A DNA stretch of 64,000 nucleotides from Candidatus Cryosericum hinesii (GCF_003570985.1 NZ_QXIW01000011.1:1-64000); one strand, 5' to 3'; counted from the stretch's first letter, positions 46,204 through 56,001 are shown. Numbers and translations are program-made. The notes: a model not told the origin generated them from the letters alone.

Positions 46204-47760
46204 TCAGATGTCGGGATACCCGGTTATCCGCTGAATTTCGCGATACAGCGGCTGTAGCGAGGGATAGATGCGCTTGTAGACGCGCGTGTACAGTTCGTGG
46301 TAAACACGGACCGCTTCAGGACGTGGAAGAAAGGTACTGTCCCAGTGAACCATCTGCTTTGCCGCCTCTTCATGGGTAGCATAGACGCCGATCCCAACGA
46401 AACCGTTGATGGCAGCGCCCAGACCCGATGTCTCATACGTCTCGCTCCGCACGACCGGCCGGTTGAACAGGTCTGCAGTGATCTGGCAGATGGCGTCACT
46501 CTGCGAACCCCCTCCTGACACCATGACCCGGTTCACCTTCCGCCCGCTCTTGCGCTCAATGCTTTCGACTCCTTCGAGCAGGGCATAGCCTATGCCCTCG
46601 ATGATTGCTCGGTAGATGTGCGCCCTTGTGTGCACGTCGCCAAACCCGATCATGGATCCTTTGGCCTCGGGCATCTTCAGGCCGGGACCCCAGTACGGTT
46701 GAAGCATGAGTCCCTGAGATCCGGGGGGTATGTCCTCAAGATGCTCGTCAAGCACTACTTCGGGAGGAACGCCACGTTCCTTTGCTTCGAGGGCCTCACG
46801 CTCCGCGAACTCCTTCTTGAACCAGGACACCATCCAGTAGCCGCGAAACACCGCGATCTCAGGATTGTAGCTGCCCTTGACGCTGGCCGGATACGGCGGC
46901 ATGAACGGGATCGTCTCGTAGTACCTGCGCGACGTCGTTTGGGCAGTCGCGGTCGTGCCAAAGCTCAGACTGATGCTCGTCTCGTCGACACAGCCCACGC
47001 CCAGCGTCTCGCATCCTTTGTCGGAACCGGCCGCAATGATCGGTGTCCCCTCGGGGATGCCGGAGTCATGCGCCGCGTCCGCTGACACTGTACCCATCTG
47101 CCCACCGGCATCCACAAGTTCGGGCAGCTGGTCCCGACGTGCCCTGAACATGTGCCACCGCCAGCTGTTGTCACTGCGGGGCCAGTTGCGTGCGGGATAG
47201 TCGAACGGGATGTGACCTATCTGCGAGGCCACCGAGTCGACGTAGCGTCCTGTCAGTCTATAGCAAAGATACCCCGAAAGGAGTAACCACTTGCTCGTTC
47301 GGGTCCATGCCTCGGGCTCGTTCTCGACCATCCAGTTGTCTTTGCCCTGACGTCGCGTGATCTCTGCAGCAAGTGTCATACCTGTGACTCTGAATTGCAG
47401 CCGATCCACGAGAGGCATCGGGTCGTCGCAACGAGCCATGCGCTGATCCAGCCACGTGATAGCGGGCCGCACGGGGATGCCGTCGGCGTCCACGGCAACG
47501 ACGGTGTCACGCTGCGTGGTCAGCGCGACAGCTCCAATACGACTCCACAGTTCAGGCGCGTCTTCCCGCAGTCCCTGCACTGCCAGGCACGTATCGCGCC
47601 AGTAGTCTTCGGCCTTGTGTTCAGCATATCCGGGTGCCGGCGACAAGTAGGGCTCGAATTCCACCTTGTGTTTAGCCACCAGGTGTCCGTCATCATCGAA
47701 CAGCAGACCTCGGACGCTTTGCGTGCCACAATCAATCGCCAAAACGAGACGGTCTCCCAT
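46204..47760 (-). CDS. FGGY-family carbohydrate kinase
   Basis: A 518-residue sugar kinase. The phosphate-1 motif LVLAIDCGTQSVRGLLFD, the loop TTQRDTVVAVD, AAGSDKGCETLGVG and the adenosine motif VMVSGGGSQSDAICQITADL are conserved. It resembles xylulokinase and erythritol-type kinases; the exact sugar is not clear and no isomerase or sugar transporter lies beside it. ATG at 47760 has GGGAGGATTGCG upstream. It follows the pyrophosphatase gene by about 50 bases in the same direction. Confidence 0.88.
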   Translation of the reverse strand: MGDRLVLAIDCGTQSVRGLLFDDDGHLVAKHKVEFEPYLSPAPGYAEHKAEDYWRDTCLAVQGLREDAPELWSRIGAVALTTQRDTVVAVDADGIPVRPAITWLDQRMARCDDPMPLVDRLQFRVTGMTLAAEITRRQGKDNWMVENEPEAWTRTSKWLLLSGYLCYRLTGRYVDSVASQIGHIPFDYPARNWPRSDNSWRWHMFRARRDQLPELVDAGGQMGTVSADAAHDSGIPEGTPIIAAGSDKGCETLGVGCVDETSISLSFGTTATAQTTSRRYYETIPFMPPYPASVKGSYNPEIAVFRGYWMVSWFKKEFAEREALEAKERGVPPEVVLDEHLEDIPPGSQGLMLQPYWGPGLKMPEAKGSMIGFGDVHTRAHIYRAIIEGIGYALLEGVESIERKSGRKVNRVMVSGGGSQSDAICQITADLFNRPVVRSETYETSGLGAAINGFVGIGVYATHEEAAKQMVHWDSTFLPRPEAVRVYHELYTRVYKRIYPSLQPLYREIQRITGYPDI

Positions 47761-47811
47761 CGCAATCCTCCCTTCCAACCGGGTCCGGCGGACCCGGAGC
47801 CACTATGCAAA

Positions 47812-49452
47812 CTATGCGTACCGCGACAAGACCTCGGCCACGGGCGGAATGAAGTCCTTCTTGCGAGAAAGCACTCCATCCAGGACGGCATGGCCATTTT
47901 CCATACGCACGTCAAACGCTTCTTCAAACGCCTCGACAGGCCCGGCGACGATCAGATATGATCTTCTGCTCAGAGGATCCGTGGCCAGAAATGCCACCAT
48001 AGCGAGTCCCATGCGTGACCGCACATCCCGCATCGCCTGCTTGAATTCCGACTCCCGTTCCCGAATATGGTCAAAGGAAAACACGACAGCCTGAGAGACG
48101 CCGATGCGCGTGTCAAAGAGGTCAACTTCCTTGAAGTCCCGCATCAGAACCTCTGTCGCGGGAAGATCCTTGAACATCACGGAACCGTTCTGAAGCAGCT
48201 CGAGGCCATATGCTTCCGCGTCGATGCCAATGGTCGCCGCCAGTCGCCGCACGGCGCGGACGTCCTTTGGCGTGGTTGTCGAGAGGTTGAGGTTCATCGT
48301 GTCCGAGAGAATGCCCGATATCAGGAGCCCGGCCACCGACTTCGGCATGAACACCCCGTTCTCCGTACACAGCTCAGCAACAATCGTGCACGTGCTCCCG
48401 ACCGGCTCGTTGTGGAAGTAGATGGGGCGGAAGGTGGAGATATCTCCAACACGGTGATGATCGATGATCTCGAGGATATCGGCCTCCTCCACGCCATCGA
48501 CAGCCTGCAATGTCTCATTGTGGTCCACGAGGACAACCTTTTTTCGCGAAAACCGGATGAGGTCGGAACGGGTCACAATGTTCACCGGATGATGCAGTGC
48601 ATCAAGAACCACGGCACAACGGGCGGACGAGTCAAGCACCGCCTTCTTTGCTCTCTCCAGCGTATCTGTCATACTTAGCAAGGGGACGGTGCCTTCCATG
48701 AATGCAGACACCGGAATCGATGACCAGAGAGCCCGCAGCGCCTGTGTCACTGTCATGTCCGTCTCGAGAACAAGGTTCAGGTGGGACGGCCACTGTGCCT
48801 CGGTTTGTGCCATAGCGGCGGTGCCAGTGACAATCAGGGTGGAAGCGGCCGAACACGCCGCCAGGACGCCCTGGGAGGGTATCCCGTCAGAGATGATAAT
48901 GGTGACATCCTCAGATCCCGGCGCAAGACGCCCCACCGAACCGGTGACAACAAGCAATTGCCCCTTCAGCTCCGCGGATTCGCTGGTATGGAGGACGATC
49001 CTGGCTGACAGCTGTCGCACGAGGGTGTCGAGTTCCACCGCATAAGGAAGGACGTCGGCATGCTCAAGCTGGTCGGCGTACGCGGTGGCAATATCGACGG
49101 CATCCACGACACCTCGTACAACCAGTGCATCGTCGACGACCGGGAGCGAATGGATATGGTTCTCCTTCATGAGAATGGCGGCCTTCCCGACGCGGGTGGA
49201 GGGAGCAACTGTCACAAGACGCTTCCGGGGAATGTCCTGAACCTGTGGCATCAGTGATCTCAACAGCGGCGGCACGCGGAACCCGAAGCGCTCCAGGACA
49301 AAGCGGGTCTCATCGTTGAGGTCTCCTCCACGAACAGCGGTATAGACGCGGGAAGGGTCCGTCCGATTCTTGTAGAACGCGTAGCCAAGGGCAGAGCAGA
49401 TGGAATCCGTATCCGGATTCTTGTGTCCGGTCACAATGACTCTCTGTCGCAT
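47812..49452 (-). CDS. ppaC: Manganese-dependent (DHH family) pyrophosphatase with CBS-DRTGG regulatory insert
   Basis: A 546-residue family II inorganic pyrophosphatase of the nucleotide-regulated type. The first DHH part holds GHKNPDTDSICSALG, then about residues 65-305 contain CBS segments around a DRTGG-like domain (GVVDAVDIATA, IVTRSDLIRF), then the rest of the catalytic domain (ILEIIDHHRVGD, SGILSDTMNL) and the DHHA2 domain. CBS-type enzymes are inhibited by AMP and ADP and activated by ATP or diadenosine polyphosphates. The start is 1 base after the acetyltransferase stop. It may compete with the membrane pyrophosphatase for PPi. Confidence 0.93.
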   Translation of the reverse strand: MRQRVIVTGHKNPDTDSICSALGYAFYKNRTDPSRVYTAVRGGDLNDETRFVLERFGFRVPPLLRSLMPQVQDIPRKRLVTVAPSTRVGKAAILMKENHIHSLPVVDDALVVRGVVDAVDIATAYADQLEHADVLPYAVELDTLVRQLSARIVLHTSESAELKGQLLVVTGSVGRLAPGSEDVTIIISDGIPSQGVLAACSAASTLIVTGTAAMAQTEAQWPSHLNLVLETDMTVTQALRALWSSIPVSAFMEGTVPLLSMTDTLERAKKAVLDSSARCAVVLDALHHPVNIVTRSDLIRFSRKKVVLVDHNETLQAVDGVEEADILEIIDHHRVGDISTFRPIYFHNEPVGSTCTIVAELCTENGVFMPKSVAGLLISGILSDTMNLNLSTTTPKDVRAVRRLAATIGIDAEAYGLELLQNGSVMFKDLPATEVLMRDFKEVDLFDTRIGVSQAVVFSFDHIRERESEFKQAMRDVRSRMGLAMVAFLATDPLSRRSYLIVAGPVEAFEEAFDVRMENGHAVLDGVLSRKKDFIPPVAEVLSRYA

Positions 49453-49453
49453 G

Positions 49454-50554
49454 TCAGCTACTCGTTTCGCCCTGGACGACCTGGACCGCTTCGGGCCCTG
49501 GAGACGCCTGCATGTCCCCGGCAGTCTGGGCCGACCGCTCCGAGCGGAGAGCCAGGTTCGTCCTGCAGAGTGTCGTCCACTGGAACTTGTACGGTTCTTC
49601 GCCTCGCATGAAATCGAGCTCGTGGCATCCCTCGCGAAATGACTGCTCTGCAAACGATACCAGCACGATGCGCCCAAGCGAGTAGTCTGCGTACGTAGGG
49701 TCGTACTGAGTATTCCACGTATACACAACTCCCTGCCACTGGTACCCGAGCATGAATGCGAGCAGTGCGTTCCCGCTCCTGAGCTCTCCTACGCGCAGCT
49801 GGTTTCGCCGGCCCATGAGTGGAAGCACTTCTCGAAGGAACTCCTGGTCTGGATGGTTGAGGAACGGGCTCCGATGGCCGTCGGCCGACTGGCGCTCACC
49901 AGACAATGCGACAACCTCGTCCACAAATGCGTTGTCGACCTCTCTGCGATCGGCGTACCGCAGCTCCAATCCCTCTATACGCCCATTGCTACGACTGTTC
50001 CATCTGTTCAGCTTGTTCCGAACCTCATGCCGAAATCCCTTGCCCATTGTGGCATAAAATGCCTCCCAGCCGCCTTCGATGGGCAGGTACGGGCATTGCA
50101 CGGTCGTCTGCCACACTGCAGGGACACTGCCCTCCTCGCGAACCCCATCCAGAAAGCCTCTACTCGGGGACTCCGCACGGATCTCCTCGAGGTCCATCCC
50201 GTCCCATGACAAACGAAGGTCCAGCAGGGCTGAGACAAGGGCTTCAGTCACGTCCGAACGATCCCGGGGAGTAATGAAGTCCGCGTAGTCCGACAGCCCC
50301 TGTCCCAGGAAATGCAGGTCCCTGGGTTCCGTGGTCCCATTGCCAACATACAGCGGAGCAAGGCCAACAGGCACGCCGTCTTCGTATGCTGCAATGAGCA
50401 GTAGTCGCCTATCCGCACCAAAGTACTTCCACCACGTGAACAGCCATTCGAACGTCGAATGACATGTATTAGCGGCACTCTGCACGACTATCCGGTTCCA
50501 GAACGGTTCCAGCAGAGCAAACGCAGAGCTGTCTTCGATGAGCCTCGTTTCCAC
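49454..50554 (-). CDS. CelD/BioF2-like GNAT acetyltransferase
   Basis: A 366-residue protein with the FemAB/CelD-type double GNAT fold. Typical pieces are the N-terminal STFEWLFTWWKYFG, the internal FYATMGKGFRHEVRNKLNRW and the C-terminal YSLGRIVLVSFAEQSFREG with LDFMRGEEPYKFQW. Members act on cell-envelope polysaccharides or amino sugars; substrate unknown. GTG at 50554 is chosen over the upstream ATG at 50641 because AGGAAGGACTTCT lies directly in front and because family members start there. 1 base from ppaC. Confidence 0.8.
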   Translation of the reverse strand: METRLIEDSSAFALLEPFWNRIVVQSAANTCHSTFEWLFTWWKYFGADRRLLLIAAYEDGVPVGLAPLYVGNGTTEPRDLHFLGQGLSDYADFITPRDRSDVTEALVSALLDLRLSWDGMDLEEIRAESPSRGFLDGVREEGSVPAVWQTTVQCPYLPIEGGWEAFYATMGKGFRHEVRNKLNRWNSRSNGRIEGLELRYADRREVDNAFVDEVVALSGERQSADGHRSPFLNHPDQEFLREVLPLMGRRNQLRVGELRSGNALLAFMLGYQWQGVVYTWNTQYDPTYADYSLGRIVLVSFAEQSFREGCHELDFMRGEEPYKFQWTTLCRTNLALRSERSAQTAGDMQASPGPEAVQVVQGETSS

Positions 50555-50717
50555 AGAAGTCCTTCCTCTCAGTCCTGGCATGTCATTCTCAGAGCAACAG
50601 TCACGCTGCTGCCAGATATGGCGCGGGTTCACAGTTACCATGGTAGACTAGCGCCTACGTATCAGTACAGTATACATGAGAATCATGCGCGCCACACCAC
50701 TGCAAGGGGGAATGCCT

Positions 50718-51371
50718 GTGTTTGACCTATACCTGTTCGACCTTGATGGAACGCTTGTCGACACACGTCGCGACATTGCCGAGGCTGTCAACCATGTCCT
50801 TCAGCTGCACGCCCGTCCTGTTGCCGACCTCACCACAGTCGTCTCATGGGTGGGGGACGGACTGGACGACATGATGATGCGAGCCTTCCAGACTGACGAA
50901 CGGGAGTTCGTGGGGGAGCTGGTGGGCGAATTCCGCTCCTACTACATGGATCACTGTACTGACTTCTCGTACGTCTATGAAGGTTGCTCTGAGACACTCA
51001 CATCGCTCCAGGAACGGGGAACCCATCTGTCAGTATTGACCAACAAACCACAGGATCTCTCGCTGGAAATTCTGCGACACCTCGGGATCCTCCAGTTCTT
51101 CGACCGTGTCGTCGGTCCCAGTGACGCAGACCTGCGCAAGCCAAACCCGTCCAATCTCGTGTCCCTGGTACGTGACATCGGCACCAGCAAGGACAGAACG
51201 CTCATGGTTGGGGACTCCCGGAACGACATTCTTGTAGCTCGCAACGCCGGTGTGGCTTCGTGCGGCTGCACATTCGGCTACATCGGACGCGATGCACTGC
51301 TTGAGCTCGATCCCACCTACCTTATCGAAACCTGGCCTGGGCTTCTGCTACTGGCAGACTCAACCAATTGA
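50718..51371 (+). CDS. gph: HAD-family phosphatase, phosphoglycolate phosphatase-like
   Basis: A 217-residue HAD hydrolase with motif I FDLDGTLVDT, motif II SVLTNKPQDL, a motif III lysine in DLRKPNP and motif IV MVGDSRNDILVARNAG, plus a four-helix cap. Gph/PpaX-type phosphatases remove phosphate from 2-phosphoglycolate or pyrophosphate; the substrate is open. GTG at 50718 is taken because AAGGGGG lies 7 bases upstream; the ATG at 50712 is too close to that site. Confidence 0.85.
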   Translation: MFDLYLFDLDGTLVDTRRDIAEAVNHVLQLHARPVADLTTVVSWVGDGLDDMMMRAFQTDEREFVGELVGEFRSYYMDHCTDFSYVYEGCSETLTSLQERGTHLSVLTNKPQDLSLEILRHLGILQFFDRVVGPSDADLRKPNPSNLVSLVRDIGTSKDRTLMVGDSRNDILVARNAGVASCGCTFGYIGRDALLELDPTYLIETWPGLLLLADSTN

Positions 51372-51484
51372 AGATTGCGCCTGCCGAACTACAATAATGC
51401 CGTCAGTTCTGGAACGTGCCGCCCCGGGACTCCGGGGTTTCTTGCTATGATGAGCGTCCGCACGCGGGCGGGAGGAATACGATT

Positions 51485-53077
51485 ATGCGGCATGAAGACA
51501 CAGCACTGCTCCATGTCAGGGTCATGTCGTCGCTGGACGGATGGTGGAAACAGACAGGCGACGCCCTGTACTTGAGGAATGGGATCATCGAGCGTATCGG
51601 AAACACTGCCGACATCCGGGAAATGGCCTCCAGCACGAGTGCACAGGTCCTCGACTTTTCCGGCACACCTGGAGCGACATGCTATCCGGCATTCATGGAC
51701 TCTCACCTGCATCTTGATCTGTACGGCTTCTCGCTCCTCCATGTGAACCTCAATGGTGAGACCTCACTCGACGGCGCCCTGGAACGGATCCGGTTGGCCG
51801 GGAGACCGGACAACGGTACCTGGATCTGCGGCGATTGCTGGGACGACGAACTCTGGTCCGACAGCCCACATCGGCGCCAGCTGGACGATCTCTACCCAAA
51901 TTCGCCGGTAGTCCTCAACCGTAAGGATTATCACTCGCTCTGGCTCAACACGGCCGCTCTCAAGGCGGTTGACCTGTGGAATTCCCGCCCGTTTGGCTCT
52001 GACCTCGTTCCTTGTGACGCAGACGGCCCTACCGGCATCGTCCGCGATGCCGCTCAGGACTGGGCCTTTTCCCGCATTCCCGCCCCCCGGCTCGACGAAC
52101 GGTTCGCTGCACTTCACAGCGCCATCAGCAAACTGCTCTCGATGGGATTTGCCTCATGCTGCAGCATGGATTATGACATTTTTCCGGAACTCCAGGCACT
52201 GATCCCTGCCATGAGCGACGAACCTCGCATCCGGATTTGGCAGGCCGTCGGCCTCGACAACCTCGACGCGGCTGTCTCGCTCGGGCTCCGGTCTGGTTTC
52301 GGCTCAGACTTCCTCCGAATCGGCGGCATCAAGGCCTTCGCCGACGGCTCACTGGGTTCCCGGACTGCGTACATGGAAGAGCCGTGGCCAGGAACACCCG
52401 GCAACCATGGCTACCACACCTACGAATCCGTGAACTGGCTGGCCGATCGATTCCGCAAGGCAAACGAGAACGGCTTGTGGGTATGGGTCCACGCCATAGG
52501 CGACAGGGCGAACAAGGAGATACTGGATGCGTTCGAACAAGCCGGCGTCGCCGCCTCCAAGGGGCATGCCCACCACCGCATAGAACACGCCCAGTTCCTG
52601 CACGCCGAGGACGTGGAACGCTTTGCCAACCTTGGGATCGCAGCGTCCGTTCAGCCCTCGCACCTCGACCTCGATATCGGCAAGCTGAAGACCGTCTTCC
52701 CCACGCCGCATCCTCGTTCATATGCCTTCAGGTCATTGCTCGACAGCGGCGTAGAACTGGACTTTGGATCCGACGCACCCGTAGAAGACCCGGACGCACT
52801 CAAGGGCATCGCGTTCGCGGCATTCCGGACACGGGCAGGCGAACTTCCATATCAGAGCGAGCAGTGCGTCAGCGTGCAGGACGCACTTATTGCATACACC
52901 GTAGCACCTCAGAACTCTGTAGGCCTTTTCGGACAGCGGGGCAATCTCGCAGAAAGGCAAGACGCAGATATCGTTGTCCTGTCGAGAGATATCCTGGGAG
53001 ACAACGAACCGCTGGCTCTCCGGTCGACTCAAGTCCTCGCCACGATCGTGGCAGGCGACCTCGCATTCAAAGCCTGA
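51485..53077 (+). CDS. YtcJ-like amidohydrolase
   Basis: A 530-residue metal-dependent hydrolase of the amidohydrolase superfamily (YtcJ/LAF3 type). Metal ligands appear as DSHLHLD (HxH), HAIGDRANKE, HHRIEHAQF and SDAPVEDPD; the GGIKAFADGSLGSRTAY segment is a family hallmark. Substrates of most members are unknown. ATG at 51485 has GGGAGG about 9 bases upstream, ruling out the longer reading. A clear terminator follows. Confidence 0.88.
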   Translation: MRHEDTALLHVRVMSSLDGWWKQTGDALYLRNGIIERIGNTADIREMASSTSAQVLDFSGTPGATCYPAFMDSHLHLDLYGFSLLHVNLNGETSLDGALERIRLAGRPDNGTWICGDCWDDELWSDSPHRRQLDDLYPNSPVVLNRKDYHSLWLNTAALKAVDLWNSRPFGSDLVPCDADGPTGIVRDAAQDWAFSRIPAPRLDERFAALHSAISKLLSMGFASCCSMDYDIFPELQALIPAMSDEPRIRIWQAVGLDNLDAAVSLGLRSGFGSDFLRIGGIKAFADGSLGSRTAYMEEPWPGTPGNHGYHTYESVNWLADRFRKANENGLWVWVHAIGDRANKEILDAFEQAGVAASKGHAHHRIEHAQFLHAEDVERFANLGIAASVQPSHLDLDIGKLKTVFPTPHPRSYAFRSLLDSGVELDFGSDAPVEDPDALKGIAFAAFRTRAGELPYQSEQCVSVQDALIAYTVAPQNSVGLFGQRGNLAERQDADIVVLSRDILGDNEPLALRSTQVLATIVAGDLAFKA

Positions 53078-53101
53078 GCACGGGAGAGCTTGCATAGCAG
53101 A

Positions 53102-53123
53102 AGGCCCCGCTCACGCGGGGCCT
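53102..53123 (+). terminator. Intrinsic terminator after the amidohydrolase
   Basis: A 9-bp stem (AGGCCCCGC / GCGGGGCCT) with loop TCAC, followed by CGTTATTTT. Confidence 0.85.
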
Positions 53124-53156
53124 CGTTATTTTGCACGAACGTTCCGATTGCGATAC

Positions 53157-53675
53157 TCAGTGCTCGGTTCCACGACCCGGTTTGCGATAGTAGAGCCACA
53201 TGACCAGGCCCAGCAACCCAGCAAGAACAACAAACCACACGACTCTGCCGAGGCGGATGGGGTTTGCCTTGGTCGAACCAGGCGTCAGAACCGTCACGCT
53301 CACGGCGTGGATGTCGGTCTCTCCCTCGTGCTGGGCACACACACGGTGGAAGACACCGGTGATGAGCACGATGTCTCCGACCGTACGGTAGTCCTCCGTA
53401 CGCGAGATAACAGGCATGGCCACGCCCTTTGGCACAAACACGCCCATGGCGGTGTTGTTGCCATCCGACAGGTTCATCCACGTGCCGTCCTCGCGCACCA
53501 TCAGATCTTGTAATACCTCTCCCTTGAACGATACAGTCTGCCCGTCCCACTTGTAGGAGTTTTCCACAAGTTCATTCGTCGACAGCAGGGGCGGCTGCAC
53601 GGCGCTTGCCGAAACAGGGGCGACAATCAGAACCGCGAGCGCCACGATTGTCAGAACAGCACAGAGTTTCTTCAT
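53157..53675 (-). CDS. Exported OB-fold protein with C-terminal membrane anchor
   Basis: A 172-residue protein: signal peptide (MKKLCAVLTIVALAVLIV, Ala-rich cleavage near SASA), an OB-fold-like domain of about 90 residues (GQTVSFKGEVLQDLM, TWMNLSDGNNTAMGVFVP) and a membrane helix near residues 145-162 with a basic tail. The domain would lie outside the cytoplasm. No enzyme motif is seen. The start overlaps the trkH stop (ATGA), so it is probably made with the potassium channel; a functional link is inference. Confidence 0.78.
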   Translation of the reverse strand: MKKLCAVLTIVALAVLIVAPVSASAVQPPLLSTNELVENSYKWDGQTVSFKGEVLQDLMVREDGTWMNLSDGNNTAMGVFVPKGVAMPVISRTEDYRTVGDIVLITGVFHRVCAQHEGETDIHAVSVTVLTPGSTKANPIRLGRVVWFVVLAGLLGLVMWLYYRKPGRGTEH

Positions 53676-55195
53676 ACGGCCGCCTTCCTGACTCTCATAC
53701 TCCGGAAGCTCGTGGCGATGAACCCGAACAGGGTAAACACGGACAGGAACTCCAGACGTCCCATCCACATTTCCAGCATGTACACGATTTTCAGCAACGT
53801 GGGCATGCTAACCTGTGTCACTCCGCACGATAATCCAGTGTTGCTGCCAGCCGACACGGACTCGAAGAACGCATCTACCATGGGATATCCGTAGGCCATG
53901 CCAACGATGGCGCCAACAACGTAGATGAGGACATACAGGACGACGATGACTGCCGCGCCCTTGACCACGCTGTCGGTGAGTGTGTTGTCATGCAAATGAT
54001 GATAATGACCCGTAACGACAGCACGCTCGGGGGACAGGAGCTTCCTGATATCGGTTGCTATGCCCTTGACGATGATGCCCATGCGCAGCCCCTTGAACCC
54101 TCCACCGGTCGAAGCAGCGCTCGCGCCGATAGCCATGGCGATGGTCGTCGCAAGCATGCCTAGAGGGCCCCATTCGCGCACAAACGTCCGCGCATAGATG
54201 TTCGACTGGCCAGTCGTCGTATGGCCCGATATGAGCTGAAAGAATCCGCGCCGGAACAATGCCACGGCATTTGGATACACGCCTCGCTGCATGAGTGCCA
54301 GACACACGAGAGAAAACGTCGTGAGCACGGTGATCGTGAACGAGACAATCTCCACGTTGCGAAGGATCTCCCTGCGGTTTCCAGTCCAGACGGCGTAGTG
54401 CAGGGCGAAGTTGAATGAACCCAGGATGAAAAAAACCATGCTGGCGATTTCCATAGCACTGCTGTGGTAATACAGCATGTTCTGACTATAGGGGGCAAAG
54501 CCGCCGGTACTCCAGGCGGACATGAAGATGTACGCGCCGTGAAAGAATGCAAGATATGGCTTGATGCCATTCGCCATGGCGATGAGTCCGAGGACAACAG
54601 TGCCCACGCCCAAATAGATAAGGGAAATGCGCCAGATGAGGACTGCAATATGCCGGACGTTGGGCTCGAGTTTCTCTTCCTTGCCTTCGCCGACCATGAT
54701 CTTGAAGGCACCCCCCGTGGAACCAATCAGGAACGTCAGAGCCAGCACGACGATCCCTTGACCGCCGACGTACGTCAGGAGATGGCGCCACATGTTCAGT
54801 CCCTGGGAAATGTGATCCAGGTCCTGCAGGAGAAACATGCCCGTCGTCGTGTACCCGCTCATTGTGTCGAAACATGCATCGAGGAACGACTTAGAGTGTC
54901 CGCTCAGCATGTAGGGAACGCCGGAGAGCATCACCGCGACCAACCACGATCCCGCAGCAATGACCATCGCATGGGTAAGTCCCGGGATGTTCTTCGTACG
55001 AGAGATGAGTGCCAAGACGTATCCGACGAGCAGTGTGAGTGCAACGGAAATGGCAAAATCCAGAGCGGAGGCCCATTCACGAAAAACAAGGCTGGTCACC
55101 GTCGGAATGACCATCAGCAGACCGACACCGATGGTGACGAGACCGGTATAGTATCCTATGATACGAAAGTCTTCTCTCCAGACCCTGCGAATCAT
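53672..55195 (-). CDS. trkH: Trk/Ktr-type potassium uptake protein TrkH
   Basis: A 507-residue ion-translocating subunit with four fused membrane-pore-membrane repeats. The filter glycines lie in SGYTTTGM, AWSTGGFAP, SGHTTTGQS and VSAGSNTGLSC, one per repeat. Two extra N-terminal helices are typical of TrkH rather than KtrB. It works with TrkA-type cytosolic rings, encoded just upstream as two separate proteins. Confidence 0.93.
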   Translation of the reverse strand: MIRRVWREDFRIIGYYTGLVTIGVGLLMVIPTVTSLVFREWASALDFAISVALTLLVGYVLALISRTKNIPGLTHAMVIAAGSWLVAVMLSGVPYMLSGHSKSFLDACFDTMSGYTTTGMFLLQDLDHISQGLNMWRHLLTYVGGQGIVVLALTFLIGSTGGAFKIMVGEGKEEKLEPNVRHIAVLIWRISLIYLGVGTVVLGLIAMANGIKPYLAFFHGAYIFMSAWSTGGFAPYSQNMLYYHSSAMEIASMVFFILGSFNFALHYAVWTGNRREILRNVEIVSFTITVLTTFSLVCLALMQRGVYPNAVALFRRGFFQLISGHTTTGQSNIYARTFVREWGPLGMLATTIAMAIGASAASTGGGFKGLRMGIIVKGIATDIRKLLSPERAVVTGHYHHLHDNTLTDSVVKGAAVIVVLYVLIYVVGAIVGMAYGYPMVDAFFESVSAGSNTGLSCGVTQVSMPTLLKIVYMLEMWMGRLEFLSVFTLFGFIATSFRSMRVRKAAV

Positions 55196-55198
55196 AGT

Positions 55199-55336
55199 CT
55201 AGCGCCCCACGAAGAACAGCCAGGAGATGAGAAACGCGACCCCGATGAGGCCACCTGCAAACGCAACCTCGGTGAGCATCCCCAGGAGGCCACGACGGAG
55301 AGATGTTATACGCTTCGTTCGAGTTCGTTCGTCCAT
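55199..55336 (-). CDS. Single-helix microprotein between trkA and trkH
   Basis: A 45-residue frame starting MDERTRTKRITSLRRGLLG, with a very basic N-terminus and one membrane helix (about residues 24-42, VAFAGGLIGVAFLISW). The start has AAGGGAC about 9 bases upstream and overlaps the end of the upstream trkA-like gene by 31 bases; the stop lies 3 bases before the trkH gene. Spacing and coding context support translation. It recalls small accessory subunits of other K+ pumps (KdpF) by place and topology only. Confidence 0.6.
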   Translation of the reverse strand: MDERTRTKRITSLRRGLLGMLTEVAFAGGLIGVAFLISWLFFVGR

Positions 55337-56001
55337 GACACTTGTCCCTTCCCGAATACTCGCCTGAACTGTTCTTCCGCCTCAGGAGCCACGAGGCCGA
55401 CGACGATGTCACCCGCATTCAACACGCTGGCTCCCCGCGGGAAGATCACCTCACCCTCATGTATGATGGACACCACGACACACCCAGTGGGCCACGTCAG
55501 TTCCCTCAAGGTCTTTCCTGTCACAGGAGACTCACCGGCGATCTTCAGTTCGACGAGAGTCGCCTTACCCTTGCCCAGTGACACAAGGGGGATCATGTCA
55601 TTGACAATGATGCCTTCTTCGATAACCGTAGCAAGGATGTTTGTCGAGTTGAGGGCAAAGTCTACACCGAACTTCTGGAAGATGTCCTCGTTGCGGGGGT
55701 CGTTGATACGAGCCGTCGTCAGCGGAACATTGAACCGCACCTTGGCAAGCTGACACGCCACCAGGTTGTCAGCATCATCCCCCGTCACCGCGGCAAACCG
55801 GTCGGTCTTCTCGATACCGGCGTCGATGAGAGCGCCCAAGTCGCAGCAGTCGCCGTTGATGACAAGCGCCTTTCCCCAATCCGACAATGCCTCACAAGCT
55901 TCTGCATTGTGCTCGATAACAGCAACGTCATGCCCCTTACCAACAAGCAAATGAGCAAGATAGGACCCGACCTTTCCTCCGCCTGCAATAATAATATACA
56001 T
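55306..56001 (-). CDS. trkA: TrkA-like potassium channel regulator (second copy)
   Basis: A 231-residue RCK/KTN protein. The Rossmann start IIIAGGGKVGSYLAHLL binds NAD or a nucleotide; the pocket acid follows in VAVIEHNAE. A C-terminal RCK_C lobe runs from about residue 145 (LVELKIAGESPVTGKTLREL). It controls TrkH gating. AGAGGTAGAACC precedes the ATG, 4 bases after the other trkA-like gene. Confidence 0.92.
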   Translation of the reverse strand: MYIIIAGGGKVGSYLAHLLVGKGHDVAVIEHNAEACEALSDWGKALVINGDCCDLGALIDAGIEKTDRFAAVTGDDADNLVACQLAKVRFNVPLTTARINDPRNEDIFQKFGVDFALNSTNILATVIEEGIIVNDMIPLVSLGKGKATLVELKIAGESPVTGKTLRELTWPTGCVVVSIIHEGEVIFPRGASVLNAGDIVVGLVAPEAEEQFRRVFGKGQVSWTNELERSV

